Positions 34,333 to 39,393 of a DNA stretch of 39,393 nucleotides are shown here, in pieces; positions within the stretch are counted from its first letter, which is position 1, and every line of letters begins with the position of its first letter. A program made the translations under genes and the position numbers. A model generated the notes under the pieces. That model was given only the letters and a program-made list of their open reading frames with translations. It was not told the origin of the DNA and ran no database searches. This DNA comes from an uncultured Dorea sp. (GTDB lineage Bacteria > Bacillota > Clostridia > Lachnospirales > Lachnospiraceae). The DNA is taken from positions 1 through 39,393 of the forward strand of contig CAJTRE010000027.1 in the NCBI GenBank assembly GCA_910578495.1, read 5' to 3'.

Positions 34333-35223
34333 TTATTCTTTAAAGGTGGTGTTTACAGTAACCTTAACTTTATATGGAACAATGGCTTTTAGCGATTGTG
34401 CATATGTCGCATAGTTGTTTAAAATAGTTACTGCAGGATTACCTGTCATAGCATTTTTCCATGCTTGTGTTTCAAAATCATATGTATCTGAAAATGTAAT
34501 TTTGAGTGTCCAAACACCATTCTTTTTTGTGCCAGTAGCAACGTAGCTAACCTTGTTATATGCCAAGTGTAAATCTGTTGTACTGTTTAAAGTAGTGCTT
34601 CCAGAAGTTGTACGTGCGGAGAGTTTTTTTCCTTTCACATAAGACTTAAAGCTATTTACTATTTTCTTGCATTCGGACGATTTTAAAATTTGAGACGCAA
34701 AAGTTGTATTGGCTCCATAGGATAAATTGGAAGGACTATCCTGCAAAGAATGATTCAATAATATTCCGGCTGTTTTAAAGCCCAATGTCTTTCCCGTCGT
34801 TGCAACAGTTTTGAATTGAGCCCTTACAACAGCCTTTGTGATACCAGCTCGTTGTACGGCGGTATCTTCAATTATTCCTTGCTCAACCGCATATTCAACA
34901 AAAGTATTCAAATGTTTCGCAGAATAGGTATCTGTTTCACTTACAGTTTCCGGGAGTGAAGCAAGATAATCATTATAAAGCTGTAATGCTTTTTCGTCAG
35001 TCATCCTGATAGTATTCTCATAAGAATCGTCGAGTGATAATAACTCCATGCTGTCATCAGTGATTTCTACATATACATCATTGTCCTCAACTTCAAAGTT
35101 TGAGGGAATTGACATTCCTTCCGGAACATCAATATCTGCTGCAAGAACAGGAAAAGTAAAGGCGTTGATTAATAGTAATGACAATGTAGATAACATAACC
35201 CTTTTAGCGTTTTTAAATTTCAT
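34333..35223 (-). CDS. Secreted protein of unknown function
   Basis: A 296-residue protein with a clear signal peptide (MKFKNAKRVMLSTLSLLLINAFTFPVLAAD, cleavage after VLA). The N-terminal 110 residues are acidic (EVEDNDVYVEITDDSMELLSLDD), followed by a helical stretch and a C-terminal DLHLAYNKVSYVATGTKKNGVWTLKITFSDTYDFETQAWKN segment. I do not recognise the family. GGGAGGT precedes the ATG. It follows a short two-helix membrane protein and a cut XRE regulator on the same strand, so it may be a secreted effector or toxin-type product of a small regulated locus. No transport gene adjoins. Confidence 0.75.
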   Translation of the reverse strand: MKFKNAKRVMLSTLSLLLINAFTFPVLAADIDVPEGMSIPSNFEVEDNDVYVEITDDSMELLSLDDSYENTIRMTDEKALQLYNDYLASLPETVSETDTYSAKHLNTFVEYAVEQGIIEDTAVQRAGITKAVVRAQFKTVATTGKTLGFKTAGILLNHSLQDSPSNLSYGANTTFASQILKSSECKKIVNSFKSYVKGKKLSARTTSGSTTLNSTTDLHLAYNKVSYVATGTKKNGVWTLKITFSDTYDFETQAWKNAMTGNPAVTILNNYATYAQSLKAIVPYKVKVTVNTTFKE

Positions 35224-35272
35224 AGTGTACCTCCCAAAATAGTATTAATCAAGATAAAGCGTAAAACATCAA

Positions 35273-35500
35273 TTAGTTTGGAATTGGAAACCAACCTAAG
35301 TACATGGCAAAAAAAAGCGCACAATGATACAGAGCAAAAAGTCCAATCCCAACATACCCAGCCACTAAAAATACAGTATAACGACCTTTTTTGAGGAATT
35401 TTAAAATGTTATAAATAACAAAAAATAGTATTCCTAAAATGGCAGAGCAAAGAGGAAAATATGCCATAAATGTATATATTAAATTTATAATTGATAACAC
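35273..35500 (-). CDS. Small two-helix membrane peptide with unclear start codon
   Basis: A 75-codon frame with two hydrophobic segments (FPLCSAILGILFFVIYNIL and VFLVAGYVGIGLFALYHCALFFAMYL) separated by KFLKKGRYT. It lies between the cut XRE gene and the secreted protein gene. A strong AAAGGAGG at 35507-35500 has no normal start at the right distance: the GTG at 35500 overlaps it, an ATT at 35491 is eight bases away, and the first ATG is at 35467. So either the ATT or GTG is used or the protein begins at MAYFPLC. I list the longest form. Function unknown; a small partner of the secreted protein is possible. Confidence 0.6.
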   Translation of the reverse strand: MLSIINLIYTFMAYFPLCSAILGILFFVIYNILKFLKKGRYTVFLVAGYVGIGLFALYHCALFFAMYLGWFPIPN

Positions 35501-35515
35501 CTCCTTTACGATGAA

Positions 35516-35976
35516 TTATTTTGGAACAGGCCCTCCCATCACAAAGGCAAAGCATAGAAAAAGAAATAGTAATATCGGAAATAGTAACGCCAATATACCC
35601 AGCAGTAACGTAGTTGAGTATGTCAATTTCTGCTTAGCTCTATATACACTAAGTCCGATAAGATAGATACCTGTTCCAAGCATAATAATAGGCAGACATA
35701 CCATTATGAATCCTTCCCATTGCATAGTATCAATGAGGAATATTAACATAACGAAAATAGCAAAAACAATGATTGTTATTAAAATATTTCTCCTTTCGAT
35801 TTTTCTTTGATAAGCAACAACATCAATAACATTGTTTATTGCTTCTGTGGCACTTTCCATTGGAATCGGCTGCTCACTTATTTTTTCTGAACGCATAATT
35901 TCGAGAATACTGACATCAAATACTTCCGCAATTGGCTCTATCATTTTTATATCAGGGAAGCCAACTCCGCTTTCCC
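35516..35976 (-). pseudogene. C-terminal half of an XRE-type membrane-linked regulator cut by the mobile element
   Basis: The open frame starting at the ATG at 35944 begins MIEPIAEVFDVSILEIMRSEKI. That reads as the middle of a typical XRE regulator, and codons before it continue the match: LRESGVGFPDIK, the tail of the KWESG-type recognition region. A TAA lies immediately upstream in frame. Four hydrophobic segments follow. So the first 50 or so residues with the DNA-binding helices are missing, most likely displaced to the far side of the integrated element beginning near 35975. The remaining part ends 15 bases before the small membrane gene, probably in one operon. Confidence 0.8.
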
Positions 35977-35985
35977 TTAGTTAAA
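35965..35985. other. Predicted attachment junction of the integrated element
   Basis: The XRE gene's reading stops making sense at about 35976 (minus-strand CTAAGG|GAAAGC, where TGGGAAAGC would be expected) and the recombinase gene ends at 36003. TndX and TnpX-type serine recombinases exchange strands at a GA dinucleotide, and a GA lies exactly there (35973-35974). Coordinates are inference to within a few bases. Confidence 0.55.
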
Positions 35986-36002
35986 GATATGAACCCTCTT
36001 TA

Positions 36003-37616
36003 TCAGTCTACTTTTCCAATAAATCGGTAATATATCTCTATTTCCTGTATTCTTTCGTTATCCTCATTCGTTGTTGCTTCGTGAATAAGGATTTTTTCTA
36101 TCATTGCATTTAATAACGGTGCTGTCAGTTCCTTTGGTACGGAATACTCCTTGATTAACTCAATCCACTTTTCAGCACCTATCATATCCTGTTCCATTTT
36201 ACTTAATTCTTCTCTTAGGTTGGTTATCTGCTGTTCCAGTTCTATCTGCTCTTTTTGATATTTCCCCGACAGCATGATGAAGTTTCGTTCCGTTATCTTC
36301 TCACAGGCTCTATCTTCATACATTTTCGCAAACAAGCGGTCAATCTCATTTTGACGGTTCTCGGCTTTCTTCAAGGCACTTGCCTTTTTCTTCTTTTCCC
36401 GTATTCGCTCTGCATTGCCAGCCTTTTGTATCTTATTTAAGACCTTTTCTTCGTCCTGCTGTACTGCCTTAGTCCAATACTGCAAGCGTTCCAATACGGC
36501 TTGATACAGAACATCATAACGGATATAGTGCATAGAACAAGTACCTTTGCCAAACTGTCCGTAGTAACTGCAAGCATAATAACTGTAAGGCGTTTTACTT
36601 GCCGTATTCGTTGCAAACCGCATAGACCAGCCACAATCCGCACACTTGACAAGCCCTGCAAATATCGGCGTTGCCTTTTCCTTTGTCTGTCTACGTCTTG
36701 ATTTTATCTGTTCCTGCACACGATAGAACACTTCCTTGTCAATAATCGGCTCATGGGTATTTTCCACTCGAAACCATTCACTCTCGGGCTTACGCACTTT
36801 CTTCTTGCTCTTAAATGAAACCGTAGACTGCATATTGTGAACGCTGTTGCCTATATAAACCTCACTTTTTAATATTGCCTTGACATGAGCAATCGTCCAC
36901 TCATAACGTTTGCTTTCGGGCTTTCCCTCAAAGATATGTGCAAAAGTACCGTACCTTGTAAAATTCAGCCAAGACGCTGTCGGAACTTTTTCCTCTCGCA
37001 GTACCTTTGTGATTTTGGCACTACCATAGCCTTGATAAGCTAGGGAAAAGATTTTTTCAACAATCCACTTTGTTTCCTCATCAACCAGCAGTTTCCCTTT
37101 GATGTCAGGGTGTTTCTTATATCCTAACGGAGCATAAGCACCATAATGAGCACCCTCTGCAAATTTTGTCCGAAATGCCGATTTCACTTTACGGCTTGTA
37201 TCTCTTGCCACCCATTCATTGATGATGTTCTTAAATGGTGCAATCTCACTTTCGCCTTTTTCGCTGTCTACACCGTCGTCAATCGCTATGTAACGGACAT
37301 TATGGCTGGGAAAATACAATTCTGTATATTGTCCTGTCATAATATAGTTCCTGCCAAGTCGGGAAAGGTCTTTCGTTACAACACAGTTGATTTTTCCTGC
37401 CTCTATATCCTCAATCATTCTTTGAAAACTCGGTCTTTCAAAATTTGTTCCCGACCAGCCGTCATCAATATATTCATCAATCACATTCAAATGATGTTCT
37501 TTTGCATATAGACGCAACATACTTCTTTGTGTGGTAATGCTGGAACTTTCGCCCTGTAATTCATCATCTCGGCTTAACCTAAGATAAAGTGCAGTATTGT
37601 AAATCTGTTGTTTCAT
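36003..37616 (-). CDS. Large serine recombinase (TndX/TnpX type) of an integrated mobile element
   Basis: A 537-residue resolvase/invertase-type integrase. The catalytic serine is S15 in ALYLRLSRDDE, followed by the resolvase core (DEYIDDGWSGTNFERPSFQRMIED, VTKDLSRLGRNYIMTGQYTE), a recombinase domain (GYGSAKITKVLREEKV), a zinc-ribbon-like segment (GLVKCADCGWSMRF ... YYACSYYGQFGKGTCSMHYIR) and a long coiled-coil C-terminal part. It catalyses excision and integration of the element. AAAGGAGG stands before the ATG. The gene lies at the element's left end, next to the predicted junction. Tn5397 carries such a gene in place of the Tn916 int/xis pair. Confidence 0.96.
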   Translation of the reverse strand: MKQQIYNTALYLRLSRDDELQGESSSITTQRSMLRLYAKEHHLNVIDEYIDDGWSGTNFERPSFQRMIEDIEAGKINCVVTKDLSRLGRNYIMTGQYTELYFPSHNVRYIAIDDGVDSEKGESEIAPFKNIINEWVARDTSRKVKSAFRTKFAEGAHYGAYAPLGYKKHPDIKGKLLVDEETKWIVEKIFSLAYQGYGSAKITKVLREEKVPTASWLNFTRYGTFAHIFEGKPESKRYEWTIAHVKAILKSEVYIGNSVHNMQSTVSFKSKKKVRKPESEWFRVENTHEPIIDKEVFYRVQEQIKSRRRQTKEKATPIFAGLVKCADCGWSMRFATNTASKTPYSYYACSYYGQFGKGTCSMHYIRYDVLYQAVLERLQYWTKAVQQDEEKVLNKIQKAGNAERIREKKKKASALKKAENRQNEIDRLFAKMYEDRACEKITERNFIMLSGKYQKEQIELEQQITNLREELSKMEQDMIGAEKWIELIKEYSVPKELTAPLLNAMIEKILIHEATTNEDNERIQEIEIYYRFIGKVD

Positions 37617-37727
37617 TGTCAGTTATCCTCCTTTATAACTAACCCGTGTTTACAATACCTGCTTGCAAGTAAAGTATAACACGGGTACTTTTTGCCATTC
37701 AATCTATTTCTTACAACTGCACCGATT

Positions 37728-37877
37728 TTATGCGATTGTCTGCTTTGCTTTTTCCAGCATAACATCAGTCAGAAGTTCTCCCATTGTCTTTCCCTTTTCG
37801 GAAAAATGCTCTTTTACAACAATCTTTGTCTTTCCTCTGTTGCCAATGCCACGCTTATTATTTGTCTTTTCTTGCAT
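37728..37877 (-). CDS. Small TnpW-like protein of the mobile element
   Basis: A 49-residue protein starting MQEKTNNKRGIGNRGKTKIVVKEHFSEKGKTMGELLTDVMLEKAKQ. Its size and the order HFSEKGKT-then-K resemble small TnpW-type transposon proteins (HFSETxxET pattern). The frame is open to 37940 but contains no earlier ATG, and an AAAGGGGG site is far from this start, so the start is uncertain. It lies between the recombinase and the repeat region. Identity is weak evidence only. Confidence 0.45.
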   Translation of the reverse strand: MQEKTNNKRGIGNRGKTKIVVKEHFSEKGKTMGELLTDVMLEKAKQTIA

Positions 37878-37890
37878 TGTTTTTACAATA

Positions 37891-38068
37891 TCAGCAATAA
37901 CACATACCCCCTTTCCATAATCTTTTTTTAAGCAATTCAACGGCTTTTGTCATAGCCCACAGGAGTTTCACCTCTGCATAGTTCTTATGTAGCCGTACCC
38001 ATTGCGTGCGACGCTCTGAACGCTCAAACTGTGGCTGTACGGGAGTATCATTATCAGACAGAACAGGT
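37891..38068 (-). pseudogene. Decayed coding stretch in the mobile element
   Basis: A 59-codon frame reads PVLSDNDTPVQPQFERSERR then TQWVRLHKNYAEVKLLWAMTKAVELLKKRLWKGG before a stop at 37891-37893. It has no start codon or ribosome binding site, begins directly after an in-frame TGA and overlaps the upstream end of the TnpW-like frame. The composition looks like the C-terminal part of a real protein, but I cannot identify it. Competing frames on the other strand (38006-38269) also lack support. Confidence 0.3.
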
Positions 38069-38229
38069 CATGGCGATAAAAGAGGACAAGTCTTTTACAG
38101 GAACACAAATAGGGTTCGCTCGCTTTTGCAGGGGAAAGGTCATGGCGTATCTGCTTCAATGGCTCGCTGTCTGTCAAACGTATTGAATTGCTTTATTCAG
38201 TTGTCAAAGAACACGAAAGAAGAAAATCG
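38069..38229. other. Non-coding part of the mobile element
   Basis: Between the decayed stretch and the tandem array I see no supportable gene. A TTGACAACTGAATAAAGC word on the minus strand near 38180-38210 resembles a -35 followed by the kind of leader found by many Clostridial promoters, but no good -10 follows. Confidence 0.35.
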
Positions 38230-38576
38230 TCTTTCCTATATACCGCGTTGGAAAAGAGCAGAAGCGTAACCAATATTCAAAACTTTTTCTCTTTTCACTT
38301 CATATCTGTACAGCAAACGTCCAGTTGCTAAGTTGATAATGAAAAAATTATTTTTCTTTTCATACCCTAACTACCCATGCAACACCGTAACTGCCAACTA
38401 TGGAATAAAAGATTTTCTTTGCTCCATATAGGGAATGAAAACTGTCAAATGTTAAGTTGAAATTAAAAATTGTTTCTTCTTTCACATCATATAGGGACAG
38501 CAACCACCGATTTGATGACCTGTTTTCAAAAAAAGTTAGATTTCCTTTCCTCGCACCATATCTGTACACAAGTAGT
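38230..38576. repeat. Degenerate tandem repeat array, about 64-bp period, next to the relaxase gene
   Basis: A core of the type CATAT(A/C)(G/T)G(G/T)(A/G)CAGCAA, embedded in TTTTC.C(A/T)TCATAT, recurs at 38301, 38361, 38425, 38488 and 38557, with a weaker copy at 38236. Spacings are 65, 60, 64, 63 and 69 bases. Between cores lie AT-rich stretches with TTAAGTTGA- or AAGTTGATAA-like words. Spacings that are not multiples of three argue against coding, so frames through it (38360-38650) are discounted. It fills the space just after the relaxase stop. Confidence 0.65.
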
Positions 38577-38603
38577 CGTTTTGTTGCAGTTTTTTTGAAG
38601 AAA

Positions 38604-39393
38604 TTAAAAAATACCGTCATTCCCTTGTGGAACAGCGGTATCTTTCTCAATCATGTCTGCTATGTCTGTTGTCATTTGTTTAATCTTTAATTCCTGCTTT
38701 TCTGTTAGTCTTGTATGCCTGTCGATTTCTTCCAGATAATTTGCTCCTGTTTTCTTTTCAATCTCTTTTATCATCAATAAAGAGGGCATGACCTGTCTTT
38801 CTAACCAGCGTTTTGTTTTATCCATATTGACAGCAACAGGTGTCATAATAAACGGAAGTGAGGTCGTTACATTATCTAAAAATATATCCCATAAAATATA
38901 ATCGGGAAAATCTATCTGTGTGAGGATAAGGCTTGCTATGGTCTGTTCGGGATTTCTTGAAAAAACAAGTTGTTCTATCGTTTGCCCTGCTTTTCCATTT
39001 TTTAAACGAATTTCAAAGCGGTTCTTAATGTCTGTTTTTATGCCCTTGCTTTTTTGTTCCTTTTCTTTTTCATACAAGCAAAAGTAGATAGAACTATTCT
39101 TTGAACCGATATAAAAAGTTTTTGCAGTATCTCCATTTGTACCCGATAATTTTCCGCTGTCTACTGCTTCATGGGTTCTTGAACGTTTCCATACCTTGTT
39201 GGCGTAATAACGTTCCCTTAGAATTTCTATATCCAGCAATCCGCCCATATCATTGATTGCTAAATCTATGCGTTTAAAAACGCCTTGATAATCTATACAA
39301 CATCTTAAAAAGTAATACCAGTCTATCCCTCTTGCCTGTAAAACATATTCCAAGTTCCGACACCCCATACCTCTTAATTCCAATAAAACACCC
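38604..39393 (-). CDS. MobT/Orf20-type relaxase (replication initiation factor family), C-terminal part
   Basis: The frame reads GVLLELRGMGCRNLEYVLQARGIDWYYFLRCCIDYQGVFKRIDLAINDMGG from the right edge inward, then a soluble domain with FEIRLKNGKAGQTIEQLVF and ends at 38604. This is the pattern of Tn916 Orf20/ICEBs1 NicK-like relaxases, where the QGVFKRIDLAINDMGGLLDI run holds conserved residues. These nick the transfer origin and start DNA transfer or rolling-circle replication. The N-terminus lies beyond the window: codons run in frame to the last bases, so the TTG at 39383 is not the true start. oriT would be expected upstream, off the edge. Confidence 0.85.
   Translation of the reverse strand, partial: GVLLELRGMGCRNLEYVLQARGIDWYYFLRCCIDYQGVFKRIDLAINDMGGLLDIEILRERYYANKVWKRSRTHEAVDSGKLSGTNGDTAKTFYIGSKNSSIYFCLYEKEKEQKSKGIKTDIKNRFEIRLKNGKAGQTIEQLVFSRNPEQTIASLILTQIDFPDYILWDIFLDNVTTSLPFIMTPVAVNMDKTKRWLERQVMPSLLMIKEIEKKTGANYLEEIDRHTRLTEKQELKIKQMTTDIADMIEKDTAVPQGNDGIF

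Noticed and set aside
38006..38269. 87-codon plus-strand frame in the mobile element
   Set aside because: GTG start without ribosome binding site, and a competing frame on the other strand reads better.
38230..38576. CRISPR array
   Set aside because: Repeat units are strongly diverged with unequal lengths and no cas genes are nearby.
38360..38650. 96-codon minus-strand frame with a repeated LLVYRYGA/LLSLYDV-like protein pattern
   Set aside because: The pattern comes from the tandem DNA repeat; unit spacings are not multiples of three and the frame overlaps the relaxase end.

Overview
The window looks like a chromosomal segment of an anaerobic, low-to-mid GC Firmicute, most probably a gut Lachnospiraceae. 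The reasons are strong AGGAGG-type ribosome binding sites, indolepyruvate:ferredoxin oxidoreductase, DUF4867, an EF-G paralogue, CapA, a Cu/Zn SOD-like protein without a signal peptide, and a Tn916/Tn5397-style mobile element. Family-level assignment is inference from gene content; no rRNA or tRNA gene was seen.

Layout. 1-6563: a flavin split-barrel protein, then a tight six-gene operon (paaK, iorA, iorB, ACT protein, second paaK, second ACT protein) that interconverts aryl-acetates, aryl-acetyl-CoAs and aryl-pyruvates. 6651-8230 (minus): a secreted papain-fold cysteine protease whose stop overlaps the start of a small lipoprotein, driven by a consensus promoter and closed by a terminator. 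8606-10916: a fusion of a NeuD/PglD-type acyltransferase to a NahK-like sugar 1-kinase, followed by a DUF4867 protein. 11106-13213: a FAD oxidoreductase with a C-terminal Rieske domain and a SodC-like protein, separated by a miniature transposable element. 13220-16779: aroA divergent from an EF-G-like GTPase. 16876-23781: a MATE exporter, then trkA-trkH, an unknown membrane-anchored protein and an AEC transporter. 23800-25454 (minus): CapA and a small P-loop ATPase. 25579-28330: a second miniature element and leuS. 28394-30453: palindromic repeats and an AAA-like/PD-(D/E)XK protein. 30700-34152: an AT-rich accessory block (TetR, DUF4180, XRE, DUF6518-like, GNAT, rifamycin ADP-ribosyltransferase). 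34333-35976 (minus): a secreted protein, a two-helix membrane peptide and the C-terminal half of an XRE-membrane regulator.

From about 35975 to the right edge the window lies inside an integrated mobile element. A large serine recombinase sits at its end, and the element has cut the XRE gene near a GA dinucleotide. A small TnpW-like ORF, a decayed stretch, an array of about 64-bp degenerate tandem repeats and the C-terminal part of a MobT/Orf20-type relaxase follow; the rest of the element is off the edge.

The strongest non-gene signals are: (1) two short elements with near-identical 14-bp terminal inverted repeats beginning GTAA, each flanked by its own 8-bp direct repeat, which fits IS66-type MITEs; (2) the degenerate tandem array beside the relaxase gene; (3) the interrupted XRE gene; and (4) a pair of alternative hairpins in the leuS leader, which has no T-box. 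All functional statements rest on motif reading by eye; no database search was run.
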